The notes beneath the pieces were generated by a model. The model saw only the letters and a list, made by a program, of their open reading frames with translations. It had not been told where the DNA came from and searched no databases. From NCBI GenBank assembly GCA_963845485.1, contig CAWJSI010000008.1:151962-215961 (forward strand): DNA of 64,000 bases. Reading direction: 5' to 3'. Position numbers and translations under genes: made by a program. Shown here piece by piece: positions 25,805 to 33,831 of the stretch. This DNA is from Bog-756 sp963845485 (GTDB lineage Bacteria; Actinomycetota; Acidimicrobiia; Acidimicrobiales; RAAP-2). Positions within the stretch are counted from its first letter, which is position 1. Every line of letters begins with the position of its first letter.

Positions 25805-26554
25805 ATGGATTCCGATCGAACGGCCAGGCGAGGAGATGGACGGACCGAAGCGGGACCGTGGCCCCTCCCCTCCGGCGCAGGAGTCGGCGCAGCCGGCCCT
25901 GGCCTCTCGCCGGCCGAGGATGCGGGGCCCCGGGAGGGCGAACCAGGGGAAGTCGCCACCGGCGTGCTCGATCGGGCCGCCGCCTCACTCCCTCAACACG
26001 ACCTCCACGGGATCAACCTCGTCAAGGTTCCGCCGAGCCGAGGGCAGGACGCCTCGGGAGTGCTTCGGCGCACACGCCTGACCGAGGAACCACTCGAGGA
26101 AGCGAGGCGCCGACCGAGACCGCACCGCTGGCGCCTCCGTGCGGTCTACACCGCGCTCGTCGTCGTGCTGGTGGTCGGGCTGGCCGTCGGCGTCACCAGC
26201 CGGGCTCGTCTGCACCGCACCAACGCCGAGGTGACTTCCACCCAGGCCCGTCTGCACCACACCCTCGAACAGGCTCGTCGAGCCGAAGCCACGTTGACCG
26301 CCGTCTCGGCGCAGGCCTCGAGCGCCGCACACATTCTCGGCACCGAAACCGCACAGCTGGCTTCGGTCCAGTCCCAACTGGCCTCGACCGAAGCTGATGT
26401 GTTTGCCAACGGTGTCAGCATCAACGACCTCGACCTGTGTCTGGCCGGCGTCGAACAGGCCCTCAATCAGATCTCGTTGAACGACCAGTCCGGGGCCGCA
26501 GCCACCCTCGACGGTGTGGCCGCGTCCTGCCGCGGAGCGGCGCCGTCCCCATGA
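25805..26554 (+). CDS. Single-TM coiled-coil protein with C-terminal Cys-pair module
   Basis: Unrecognised 249-residue protein. Residues 1-110 are polar and Pro/Arg-rich; one TM helix follows (VYTALVVVLVVGLAVGV, about 113-130), then a coiled coil of about 75 residues rich in Ala/Gln/Thr. The end has CLAGVEQALNQI...AATLDGVAASC, which closely resembles a segment in the next gene (CLDGVAQAVAAI...AVNSIDQASSSC). ATG 25805 sits 6 bases after AGGAG; GTG 25802 also possible. Its stop overlaps the next ATG by 4 bases. Function unknown; an extracytoplasmic helper or anchor for the GH43 protein is inference. Confidence 0.75.
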   Translation: MDSDRTARRGDGRTEAGPWPLPSGAGVGAAGPGLSPAEDAGPREGEPGEVATGVLDRAAASLPQHDLHGINLVKVPPSRGQDASGVLRRTRLTEEPLEEARRRPRPHRWRLRAVYTALVVVLVVGLAVGVTSRARLHRTNAEVTSTQARLHHTLEQARRAEATLTAVSAQASSAAHILGTETAQLASVQSQLASTEADVFANGVSINDLDLCLAGVEQALNQISLNDQSGAAATLDGVAASCRGAAPSP

Positions 26555-27909
26555 CCCTCGCTCGTCCCCCTTCCCGACGGCGCTCGCCCGGATGCTCCAT
26601 CCCGGCTGGCCGGCGACGGCGCAGGCACATCGCGGCGATCACCGTTCTCTCGGTACTGGCCCTGTCGGTCATCGGCTTTGACTTCGCCACCGTGTCGGCC
26701 GGCCATCGGAGCGCCAACACGCTCAACACGACCCGACATCGACTGGTACACACCCAGGCGACTATCACCAGAACCCGATCTCGGACGGTCGCCGTCACGG
26801 CCACACGGGACGCCCGCCGAGAGGCGCAGGTACGCACCGTCGGCGAGATCGCTTCGGCCAACGAAAGCCTGACCAGCGAGTCGAAGGCAAAGTTCTTCCA
26901 GGGCATCAGCATCGGTACCCTCCATACCTGCCTCGACGGAGTGGCTCAGGCTGTGGCCGCCATCAGTGCGGCCAATCTTGGGGCCGCGGTGAACTCCATC
27001 GACCAGGCGTCGTCGTCATGCCTCTCACTCGACGGTTCCACCACGGGGCTCGTCTATCCCTACGACTTTCCCGACCCCTTCATCCTGCCGGTGGGTGGCA
27101 CGTACTACGGATTCGCCACCAACTCGGTGGCTGGAAACATCCAGATCATCCGGTCCACCAATCTGACCACCTGGACCACGGTGGGCGACGCCCTACCCAG
27201 CGAGCCGGGGTGGGCCGAGCCCGGAGCCACCTGGGCACCTGCGGTGCTCCAGCGCGGCTCCACCTTCGTCCTCTACTACTCGGCGGTCTACGCGCCCACC
27301 GGCGAACAGTGCATCTCCGAAGCAGTGGCTACCCAGCCCCAGGGGCCCTACGTCGACAGCTCCACCCTTCCGCTCATGTGTCAGACCGCGCTCGGTGGTT
27401 CCATCGATCCTTCGCCGTTCGTCGACGCCGACGGTTCGCCCTATCTCGTCTGGAAGTCGCAAGGTGGTGGCGGTCAGCCGCCCCAACTCTGGTCCCAGCA
27501 GCTGAACCCGGCAGGCACGGCACTGATGCCCGGCGTAGCCACTCCCCTGTTGGCTCCGAGCCTCGGTTGGCAGGGTGGCGTCGTCGAGGGACCGAGCATG
27601 GTCCTCACGGGGGGCAAGTACTACCTGTTCTATTCAGCCAACAACTGGGAGACGTCCGACTACGCCATCGGCACAGCCATGTGCACCGGTCCCCTGGGTC
27701 CGTGCACCGAGACGTCCACTCAGCCCCTGCTGGCATCGCAGTCGGCCTTCGACGGCCCTGGGGGACCCTCGGTCTTTACCGACTCGACGGGTCGGGTCCG
27801 TATGGCATTCCATGCGTGGCTTCCCGGGAAGGTGGGATTCCCCAACAGCCGGCTCCTGTTCATCCGCGGGGTCAACCTGGCAACAGGCACGCCGTCGATC
27901 GAGCCTTGA
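26551..27909 (+). CDS. Membrane-anchored coiled-coil protein fused to GH43-like glycoside hydrolase domain
   Basis: 452 residues. Arg-rich start, a TM helix (residues about 26-48), a coiled coil, and the same FxxGxSIxxLxxCLxGVxQA Cys-pair module as the upstream protein, then from about residue 168 a GH43-type five-bladed propeller. The three catalytic acids are in place: Asp175 in YDFPDPFIL (general base), Asp286 in SIDPSPFVDADGSPYLVWK (pKa modulator) and Glu346 in VVEGPSM (general acid). It would act outside the membrane on an arabinan, xylan or galactan-like glycan, including perhaps its own wall; substrate is not determined. Translationally coupled to the previous gene. Confidence 0.83.
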   Translation: MTLARPPSRRRSPGCSIPAGRRRRRHIAAITVLSVLALSVIGFDFATVSAGHRSANTLNTTRHRLVHTQATITRTRSRTVAVTATRDARREAQVRTVGEIASANESLTSESKAKFFQGISIGTLHTCLDGVAQAVAAISAANLGAAVNSIDQASSSCLSLDGSTTGLVYPYDFPDPFILPVGGTYYGFATNSVAGNIQIIRSTNLTTWTTVGDALPSEPGWAEPGATWAPAVLQRGSTFVLYYSAVYAPTGEQCISEAVATQPQGPYVDSSTLPLMCQTALGGSIDPSPFVDADGSPYLVWKSQGGGGQPPQLWSQQLNPAGTALMPGVATPLLAPSLGWQGGVVEGPSMVLTGGKYYLFYSANNWETSDYAIGTAMCTGPLGPCTETSTQPLLASQSAFDGPGGPSVFTDSTGRVRMAFHAWLPGKVGFPNSRLLFIRGVNLATGTPSIEP

Positions 27910-28037
27910 CCATCATTGCGTCGCCGGAACAAAAAGAAATCGACCGTGCTGGGTGGGAGTAATAACACGTTCGGTGGTCTAGTCACAATCAGTCTGAGAT
28001 ATCACGGAAAGTAATGTGCCGGTCACTCCCCGACAAT

Positions 28038-28058
28038 CCCTCAATAGAGGGTTGAGGG
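28038..28058. terminator. Hairpin downstream of the GH43 gene
   Basis: Perfect 7-base stem CCCTCAA (28038-28044) and TTGAGGG (28052-28058) with a 7-base loop, about 130 bases after the GH43 stop. There is no U-run after it, so terminator activity is uncertain. Confidence 0.35.
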
Positions 28059-28440
28059 ATGGTCCGAGTGCACGGCGAGAATCCCGGGAACAGCCGCCGC
28101 ACCCAGCAGGTATCAACACATTTATCCAGTTCAGACCGGCAAACCCCGGGACACCCATCCCCTTTCCCGAGAGCGGTAAGTGTCGCTAACGGGTCCGGTA
28201 TCGACACAAGCGATAGTAACTATCTCAAGCAATTGATGGTTACATTTACGGGTCATTAAGGGGCGAATCGGGAGCGAAACGGATCGTTCATCACCTCCCG
28301 GTATAGTTGCCCTACGCACCAACGCTGAGCCTGTCGTATAGTCCCAAAAACAGGGGCCAACACTGACTGTCGGAACTGACTCGACGGCCGGTGGGAGCTC
28401 AGCAGAGATCGAGTTCCCGACTCACTCTGGGCGTACTCGT

Positions 28441-28656
28441 GGCCGGAGAGGCCATCACGCCGAACCAAACCATCCGGGGCAACGACGAAATGAGTGGTGT
28501 CACCACGACGCAAGCCTGGGCATAACCAATCCGGCCGCACACCCTACGGCGTGAAGCCAGGACGGACGAAGCCTTCCCGCTCGCCGTCCGGGGACCGAAT
28601 GCAATGGGCCGGAGCCCGCCAACACCGAGCAGAGGAAGGCGCGCACGCGCCCTACG
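28441..28656 (+). ncRNA. Candidate structured 5' leader of the Rpf-like gene
   Basis: Complementary pairs on the plus strand: GGCCGG 28441-28446 with CCGGCC 28531-28536; TCACGCCG 28455-28462 with CGGCGTGA 28547-28554 (8 perfect pairs that cross the first, so either a pseudoknot or two alternative folds); a local GTGG/CCAC hairpin near 28495-28507; CCTGG 28515-28519 with CCAGG 28557-28561; GGACGG 28560-28565 with CCGTCC 28584-28589; GGGC/GCCC near 28606-28617; and GGCGC/GCGCC just before the ribosome site. Competing stems are what a riboswitch needs. Rpf genes of other actinobacteria often have c-di-AMP (ydaO) riboswitches, but I cannot find the ydaO signature here, so the class is unassigned. 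Confidence 0.4.
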
Positions 28657-28668
28657 AAGGGAGGTGCC

Positions 28669-29442
28669 ATGCGGACCCGCATTGCACTCGTGGCGATCAC
28701 ACCGATCGCTTGCATCACCGTAACCATCGCCGCGCTTGTCAGTGCGGCATCATCGGCCGGGGCGGCATCGTCTTCGGCCTCCACGCCAGGATCGTCTCAA
28801 CCGTCGGCAACGACAACCGCGCCACCATCGACGACCACGCCGGCGCCGACAACCACATCGCCACCACCGGTACCGGCCGCCGCTCCATCGACGACGGTCC
28901 CCCCGTTCCCGGGACTCCGTCCCATCAGCCCCGTCCTCACCGAGACCACGCTGCTGGTCAATCTCAACACCGCACTCCACGACGAAGCTGCCTTCCATCA
29001 GGCACTGCAGAACGAGGCGACGTTCCTCGAGGCCATGGCGGCGCTGGCCCAGTACCACCAGGCGCTGGTCGACGAGACCCGCCTCTTCCAGACCGTGCTG
29101 AGCGAGAGCGAGTCCACGACCAGGTCGTCGTCGGCCGGCAGCGCCATTGCCGCCATGGGCCTCCCGTACACCTCATCGGGGGCCTCGGGCTCGGGAGACA
29201 CCGTGACGCCCGGTGAGCGGGCGGCATGGGAGCGGGTGGCCGTGTGCGAGGAAGGTGGCAACTGGAACGCCGACGGCGGCCGATTCAGTGGAGGTCTCGG
29301 AATCACCCGGACCAACTGGATCGCCTACGGCGGGGGCGCTTATGCCCCTGAAGGCGCCATGGCCAGTGAGGACGAGCAGATCATGGTGGCCGAGCGCATC
29401 CAGTCGTCCCCTCCTGATCAAGGGGGCTGTCACAGCTGGTAG
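28669..29442 (+). CDS. Secreted Rpf-like (resuscitation-promoting factor) transglycosylase
   Basis: 257 residues. An N-terminal signal peptide (about 1-33), a Ser/Thr/Pro-rich linker to about residue 80, an alpha-helical region, and a C-terminal Rpf domain from about residue 183: AAWERVAVCEEGGNWNADGG contains the catalytic Glu of the lysozyme-like fold, followed by GGLGITRTNWIAYGGGAYAP and the closing CHSW cysteine. Rpf proteins cleave peptidoglycan and promote exit from dormancy. A strong AAGGGAGG ribosome site (28657-28664) precedes the ATG. The long upstream leader suggests RNA-level control. Confidence 0.88.
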   Translation: MRTRIALVAITPIACITVTIAALVSAASSAGAASSSASTPGSSQPSATTTAPPSTTTPAPTTTSPPPVPAAAPSTTVPPFPGLRPISPVLTETTLLVNLNTALHDEAAFHQALQNEATFLEAMAALAQYHQALVDETRLFQTVLSESESTTRSSSAGSAIAAMGLPYTSSGASGSGDTVTPGERAAWERVAVCEEGGNWNADGGRFSGGLGITRTNWIAYGGGAYAPEGAMASEDEQIMVAERIQSSPPDQGGCHSW

Positions 29443-29499
29443 GTGGTTCCACCACACCCGGACGGTCATCCCGGGGCAGCGGGGCTACGAAGACCCCGT

Positions 29500-29985
29500 A
29501 TGAGCACCCAGCAGAAGTCCGCACCGTGGAAGGCCGATACGCGCCCTGGAGGCGGCCGTCCGTGGTGGTCAGCGCTGATGGCTCCCCCCGGCGTACTCCA
29601 GACCATTCTGTGCCTGGCCGGTGCGCTCTTGTTGGTGGTTTCCGCGGGGATCCATCTCCACCTGTGGTCGACCGGTTATCGCCACATCCCGACCATCGGG
29701 CCCCTGTTCCTCATGCAGGGTGTGGCCGGCATCGTCTTGGGCTTGGTCGTGGCCGTAACCCGCCGGGGGGCGGCAGCACTGCTCGGAGCCCTCTTCGCAG
29801 CGTCCACCATCGGCGGCCTCATCCTCTCGGTCGAGGTCGGACTGTTCGGCTTCAAGGACAGCCTGTCGGCGCCTGACGCCACACTCTCGCTGGTGGTTGA
29901 GTCGGCGGCACTGGTCGTGCTCGCCGCTGCGGTGATCATCGGGAGCCACCGCACGCACCGCGTGGGCTCACCGATCCCCGCCTAG
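29500..29985 (+). CDS. Small integral membrane protein (four TM segments), unknown
   Basis: 161 residues; a polar N-terminus of about 30 residues then four hydrophobic helices (ILCLAGALLLVVSAGIHL, LFLMQGVAGIVLGLVVAV, AALLGALFAASTIGGLIL, LVVESAALVVLAAAVIIG). Histidines GIHLHLW lie at the end of the first helix. This looks like the general actinobacterial small-membrane-protein type and no function can be assigned. ATG 29500 chosen as the first codon after which residues look protein-like; the in-frame upstream stretch overlaps the Rpf gene's trailer. Confidence 0.7.
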   Translation: MSTQQKSAPWKADTRPGGGRPWWSALMAPPGVLQTILCLAGALLLVVSAGIHLHLWSTGYRHIPTIGPLFLMQGVAGIVLGLVVAVTRRGAAALLGALFAASTIGGLILSVEVGLFGFKDSLSAPDATLSLVVESAALVVLAAAVIIGSHRTHRVGSPIPA

Positions 29986-30041
29986 CCCGTCACCCGCCGT
30001 GTAGTTCTGAGGACCGTGAATCGTCGGTCGGGCACGTAGAG

Positions 30042-30090
30042 GCGCCACGACGACAAGTGGGATCCGTGCCGGGAACACGAATCGTGGCGC
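30042..30090. repeat. Nine-base perfect inverted repeat, long loop
   Basis: GCGCCACGA (30042-30050) and TCGTGGCGC (30082-30090) with a 31-base loop, downstream of the four-TM gene on plus and downstream of the cold-shock gene on minus. Could be a terminator or part of a small RNA; no T-run follows. Confidence 0.4.
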
Positions 30091-30140
30091 ACCGCGCCGC
30101 CTTCGGGACGACTCCGATCGGGAGCCTCCCGGTAAGCAAA

Positions 30141-30172
30141 CCGCCGCCCGGACCCGTAGGCCCTGGCGGCGG
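30141..30172 (-). terminator. Candidate terminator of the cold-shock gene
   Basis: CCGCCGCC (30141-30148) and GGCGGCGG (30165-30172) form 8 perfect GC pairs around a 16-base loop. Read on minus, the stem is followed by TTTGCTT, giving a weak U-tract, about 80 bases beyond the csp stop. Confidence 0.5.
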
Positions 30173-30253
30173 ATTAGCAGTCCGTTCGGATGCCGACCCG
30201 ACAACCGCTTCCAGATAACCGGTAGCGGCGCCGGGTCGACCCCGAACGGGAAC

Positions 30254-30457
30254 TCAGATCTTGCGGACCTGGCTTGCCTGCAGGCCCTTTTGGCCCTGCT
30301 TGGTCTCGAACTCCACACGCTGGCCCTCCGCGAGGTCGCGGAAGCCCTCCATCTGGATCTCCGACTGGTGAACGAAGAGGTCATCCCCGCCGCCGTCAGG
30401 CGTAATAAATCCAAAGCCCTTTTCGGCGTTGAACCACTTGACTGCACCTACACCCAT
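30254..30457 (-). CDS. cspA: Cold-shock protein (CspA family)
   Basis: 67-residue OB-fold nucleic-acid-binding protein: GAVKWFNAEKGFGFITPDGGGDDLFVHQSEI holds RNP1 (KGFGFI) and RNP2 (DLFVHQS), followed by GFRDLAEGQRVEFETKQGQKGLQASQV. It acts as an RNA chaperone. ATG 30457 has AAGGAG 9 bases upstream; the longer upstream frame is the untranslated leader, over 100 bases long, as is usual for csp genes. Confidence 0.95.
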   Translation of the reverse strand: MGVGAVKWFNAEKGFGFITPDGGGDDLFVHQSEIQMEGFRDLAEGQRVEFETKQGQKGLQASQVRKI

Positions 30458-30659
30458 AACTGTCACTCCTTGAAAATCACGCACTAAAACGCGGGGATCC
30501 ATTGTGAAGCCCAACATGTGCCGGCCCGCGTGATTGGGTCGACGACCCCTTAACACTAGGCGGAATGCCAGGGTCAGCGCTCGAATGCCTCTGTAGAGCC
30601 TCGGGAGCGCCCTGCCGAACGGGGTTGAGGCGCACTCGGCGCTGGATCCGGGAAGGTCC

Positions 30660-31442
30660 TTAGGCCTCGGTCCGGCACACCTGATCGACTAACGCACCGG
30701 CACCCCGACCAACGGGTGCCTCATCCCTCGCCATCACCCGCTGCGCCCATGACGAGGTTCCCCGTCGGATGGGTTCGAACAGCTCGGTCAGTACCATCGC
30801 CGAGAAGGCCACGAAGAAGATGGGCTCCACCAACGTGCCCAGCCGATCAGTGAGGTACACCAGCCCCAACAGCGGGTAGCCGATGAGGAGCGTTACGACG
30901 ACAGCCCGGTAGACGCCGGCCTCTACGGTGCCTGCGTCCCGGGTCCGTCGGAAGGCGATGACCGCAGCAGTCGTGAGGGTTGCGAACTCGGCAATCCCCG
31001 AGACCACGTGTACGTAGTGGTGCAGAGGCAGTTGCAGATGCCACTCCAGCTGACGGCAGGCGGCGCTCAACCCTTCAGAACAGGCGTATGGATACCGACC
31101 TCCGACCGCTCCAGCCACCGCGAACGCCACCAGCCACTTCCATTCACGACGCACGCCGTGGGCAGCCGTCGAGCCTCTGAGCAGCAGTGCCGCCACCAAC
31201 AGGATTCCGGCACACAGGTCGGCGTCGGACATCAACTCGGCGTGCGGTCGCCCGGTTGCTTCCAGATCCGAGAAGAACCCATTGATCGACGGCATCAGAC
31301 CGGGTACGAACGGCACCACGACCCACCAGTTGTACGCCACCACCCCGGCAACGCCCACGATCTTGGCTGCGGTGAGCCGCGCCGTATCGTCTTCATCCAC
31401 CGACGAGGGCCGTAGCCCCGAGGGGAGGGTCAACAACTGCAT
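30660..31442 (-). CDS. DUF998-like multi-pass membrane protein
   Basis: 260 residues, about six TM helices. WWVVVPFVPGLMPSINGFFSDLEATGRPHAELMSDADLCAGILLVAALLLRG and the later YPYACSEGLSAACRQLEWHLQLPLHHYVHVVSGIAEF pattern resemble the DUF998 family, which is uncharacterised. Several conserved histidines sit next to a TM helix. ATG 31442 chosen over an upstream GTG-type start as residues before it look non-coding. Followed on the same strand by no close partner; the redox operon lies just upstream on minus with a 132-base gap. Confidence 0.7.
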   Translation of the reverse strand: MQLLTLPSGLRPSSVDEDDTARLTAAKIVGVAGVVAYNWWVVVPFVPGLMPSINGFFSDLEATGRPHAELMSDADLCAGILLVAALLLRGSTAAHGVRREWKWLVAFAVAGAVGGRYPYACSEGLSAACRQLEWHLQLPLHHYVHVVSGIAEFATLTTAAVIAFRRTRDAGTVEAGVYRAVVVTLLIGYPLLGLVYLTDRLGTLVEPIFFVAFSAMVLTELFEPIRRGTSSWAQRVMARDEAPVGRGAGALVDQVCRTEA

Positions 31443-31574
31443 AGACGGTGCAACAGGTGGCCGTCGACAAAGATTCCCGGGCCGCAATCAGGAGGTACAT
31501 CCAGCCTGACCAGGTAGTACTCGGAACTCGAAGGTTCGGCCCGCGCCAGACCGTGACCGCTGACCGCCGTGCGA

Positions 31575-31805
31575 TCAGCTGGTGGAACGCACCTGTTCGA
31601 GCAGGATGGCCCGACGAGGGCATTCCGCGGCCGCCCGTGTGGCCAAGTCCACCAGCGATGGCTCGACCGGAGCACCATCGACGATGGGGTAGCCCCACTC
31701 GTCAAGCGTGATCCGTTCGGGTAAGAGCTCGGCGCAGAATCCGTAGGCGTCACACGCCACCGGGTCTACCCGCAACCTCACAGAGACGGCCTGTGGACCG
31801 GTCAT
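31575..31805 (-). CDS. [3Fe-4S]-type small ferredoxin
   Basis: 76-residue ferredoxin of the type that feeds cytochromes P450 and related enzymes: CDAYGFCAELLPERITLDEWGYPIV with Cys-X5-Cys, and the last ligand in AECPRRAILL. The second cysteine of a four-Cys motif is replaced by Ala (A of CDA), as expected for a 3Fe cluster. ATG overlaps the stop of the NuoF-like gene by 4 bases; last gene of the redox operon. Confidence 0.88.
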   Translation of the reverse strand: MTGPQAVSVRLRVDPVACDAYGFCAELLPERITLDEWGYPIVDGAPVEPSLVDLATRAAAECPRRAILLEQVRSTS

Positions 31806-33130
31806 GATGCCTCCCGAGGCGCCACGGCCACGGCAGGCTCCCGGTCGATGGGGTCCCGGCTCGGCAAGGTGAGCACGGTCGGCGCTCGGTGGGCGGCACA
31901 CGGACGACCTTCGGCATGGGCCCGAGCATCGTCGGCGAATACCGACAGTGCACTACGCACCAGCCGGACTACGCCGTCGGGATGGCGACACGCCCCTCGA
32001 CCGTCCACCACGTCCGATCGGCTGAGGATGCGGTCGACGACCTGTGGGTGGGCCCGTCCGATCCAGAGCTGTTCCAGGTCTTCGGCGATGGCGGGAAGGC
32101 CAAAGACGCAGGGTCCACACTGTCCGGCACTCTCCCCGGCCATGTAGCGCACGATCCGGGCCGTCTCGGCGACACCGCACGAGTGCCCAGGAAGGGCGAC
32201 CAGGATGCCGACACCGAGGGTGGAACCCACGGCAGCCAGTTCCCGAGGGCTGTAGGGGGTGCCGAGCTCCGACGGCCCCAGCCATGATCCCCCGTAGCCT
32301 CCCACCAGCACCCCGGACAGGTCCGCTCCCACTCCCACTTGTCCGAGGATGTCGATGACCGGTGTACCCAACTCGATCTCGACCACTCCAGGGGCCCGTA
32401 CGGCCCCGCTCACCGTGACCAGTGTCGATCCCGGCGAATCCGGGACCCCGGCCCGGCGGAACCAGGCGGGCCCGTGCCGAGCGATAAGGGCCACCTGGGC
32501 CAGTGTCTCGGCGTTGTGCACCATGGCTGGGCGGCGCCCCACCCTGAGGGGGACGGACTTGTCGATGCGGAGAGCGGGAAGGGCCTCGCCGCGGGTCAGC
32601 CACGAAACGAGGGCCGACTCTTCGCCGGCGATGTAACGGCGCGGAGGCCGCTGCACGGTCGTCCTCGGCCGGTAGCGGCCGTGTTCGTCCCGCTCAACCA
32701 GGGCCGCCTCGATGGAGACGGCAGCGGCGTCGTTGTCCACCGCCACGCAGATGACGATGTCGGTGGCGCCCACCACCGCGGCCGCCACCTCGGCGCCGTC
32801 CAGCACCAGATGTGGAGCTCGGGTGAGAAGGGCCCAGTCCTTGGCACTGGCCGGCTCACCCTCCATGGCGTTGACCACCAGCATCGGTCGTCGAGCCGTC
32901 CTCCTGATCGCATCCCATTTGGCGCCAGCGGGGAAGCCTCCCCCTCCTTTTCCGAGCAGGCCAGACTCGAACACGGCCCGCACCATGGCCTCCCGCCAGC
33001 GTCCGTCGGGGCGGGCGGGAAGGGACAGGGCACCGTGCGCGGCCACATGGCTGGCCAGGTCGGGCGATGTCGACGAATGGACCGAGCCGGCCAGCAGTCG
33101 CGGTTCGACGTCGGAGATCGTGGCAGTCAT
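31802..33130 (-). CDS. NuoF-like NADH dehydrogenase subunit (flavoprotein/SLBB/Fe-S)
   Basis: 442 residues resembling the FMN- and NADH-binding subunit of complex I, but standing alone without NuoE or NuoG. GLLGKGGGGFPAGAKWDAIR is the FMN-loop motif; NAMEGEPASAKDWALL and PPRRYIAGEESALVSWLTRG follow, then an SLBB-like region and ESAGQCGPCVFGLPAIAEDLEQLW with GACRHPDG. Complex I NuoF has ESCxxCxxC; here the first of these cysteines is Ala, leaving three visible ligands. It probably passes electrons between NAD(P)H, flavin and the adjacent ferredoxin. Overlaps both neighbours by 4 bases. Confidence 0.85.
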   Translation of the reverse strand: MTATISDVEPRLLAGSVHSSTSPDLASHVAAHGALSLPARPDGRWREAMVRAVFESGLLGKGGGGFPAGAKWDAIRRTARRPMLVVNAMEGEPASAKDWALLTRAPHLVLDGAEVAAAVVGATDIVICVAVDNDAAAVSIEAALVERDEHGRYRPRTTVQRPPRRYIAGEESALVSWLTRGEALPALRIDKSVPLRVGRRPAMVHNAETLAQVALIARHGPAWFRRAGVPDSPGSTLVTVSGAVRAPGVVEIELGTPVIDILGQVGVGADLSGVLVGGYGGSWLGPSELGTPYSPRELAAVGSTLGVGILVALPGHSCGVAETARIVRYMAGESAGQCGPCVFGLPAIAEDLEQLWIGRAHPQVVDRILSRSDVVDGRGACRHPDGVVRLVRSALSVFADDARAHAEGRPCAAHRAPTVLTLPSRDPIDREPAVAVAPREAS

Positions 33131-33831
33131 CGTCGCTCCTTCTCAAGCAGTCGGGTGGTTGCCGGAGTAGTTCGTTCGCCGTCCGAGGCGCGGCCGGTCG
33201 ACGTGTAGGTGGCCGAGGAACGAGCCGTGGAGACGGTCTGGCGCACGGGGACGGCGCGGGTGGTCGCACCGGCCAGGGCGGCCCGTTCGGTGCCGCGGCG
33301 ATGCTCGGCGATCCGCCAGGACAGTGCGCCGGCGACGCCCAGGGTGCACAGTCCAGCGATTGCGTCCATCCACAGGGCCGAGGCATCGGTGCCCATGCCC
33401 AGGGAGTGGGCCATGGCTACCGGCCAGCTGCCGTAGGCGAGCCAGTGGATGCCGCGCCACGTGCGGGGATTGATGCGCTGTCGGAGGGCGCTCGACAGCG
33501 CTACGGCCAGCATCAGGTCGACGCCGACCGTACCGAGGCCCGTCCACAGCGGTCGATAGGGCGAGGCAAACGGGACGACGGTAGCGATCCAGCCCACGTG
33601 CACATAGGTGTCCAGCACGGCCGTCAGTACGTGAAGGGCGAGGAACACCATGGCCAGCAGCGAAACCCGCTTGTGGAGATCGGCCCGGGCGAAGGCGGGC
33701 CACGTCGGCGATGCCGTCCGTCCCGCAGTGAGCATGCCGAGGACCATGGTCCCGGTGAGCAGGACCAGCGCCACCACGCCGGTGGCTCGCATGGTGTACC
33801 AGATGGTGGTGGACGTGGTGGCGAGCATCAC
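33127..33831 (-). CDS. Ferric-reductase-like transmembrane protein
   Basis: 234 residues with five to six TM helices in the N-terminal 170 residues; a disordered Thr/Arg-rich tail of about 55 residues follows. Histidines that may ligate haem b lie in ADLHKRVSLLAMVFLALHVLTAVLD and WRGIHWLAYGSWPVAMAHSLG, the typical paired spacing of ferric reductase-like/MsrQ domains. It would carry electrons across the membrane. GTG start (ATG three bases later also possible) overlaps apbE by 4 bases. Confidence 0.83.
   Translation of the reverse strand: MMLATTSTTIWYTMRATGVVALVLLTGTMVLGMLTAGRTASPTWPAFARADLHKRVSLLAMVFLALHVLTAVLDTYVHVGWIATVVPFASPYRPLWTGLGTVGVDLMLAVALSSALRQRINPRTWRGIHWLAYGSWPVAMAHSLGMGTDASALWMDAIAGLCTLGVAGALSWRIAEHRRGTERAALAGATTRAVPVRQTVSTARSSATYTSTGRASDGERTTPATTRLLEKERR

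Larger units (their letters stand above)
27910..28668. other. 759-base gene-free region before the Rpf-like gene
   Basis: No convincing gene. Short open frames here lack family features. The first half is less GC-rich than its surroundings and contains a possible terminator hairpin (28038-28058) and a spaced dyad GTGTCG/CGACAC (28180-28185, 28202-28207). The second half (about 28440-28656) has several mutually compatible or competing stems and is listed separately as a candidate structured leader. Confidence 0.7.

Noticed and set aside
28059..28540. Small open frames (28059-28259 plus, 28256-28540 minus)
   Set aside because: No ribosome site, no similarity recognised, atypical composition; they overlap the presumed leader RNA.
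28441..28656. Assignment of the leader to the ydaO (c-di-AMP) or GEMM-I class
   Set aside because: ydaO core strings such as GGGGTGAAT and GTCAGCTAAC were not found, and only a short GACGCAAGCC string resembles GEMM-I; class left open.
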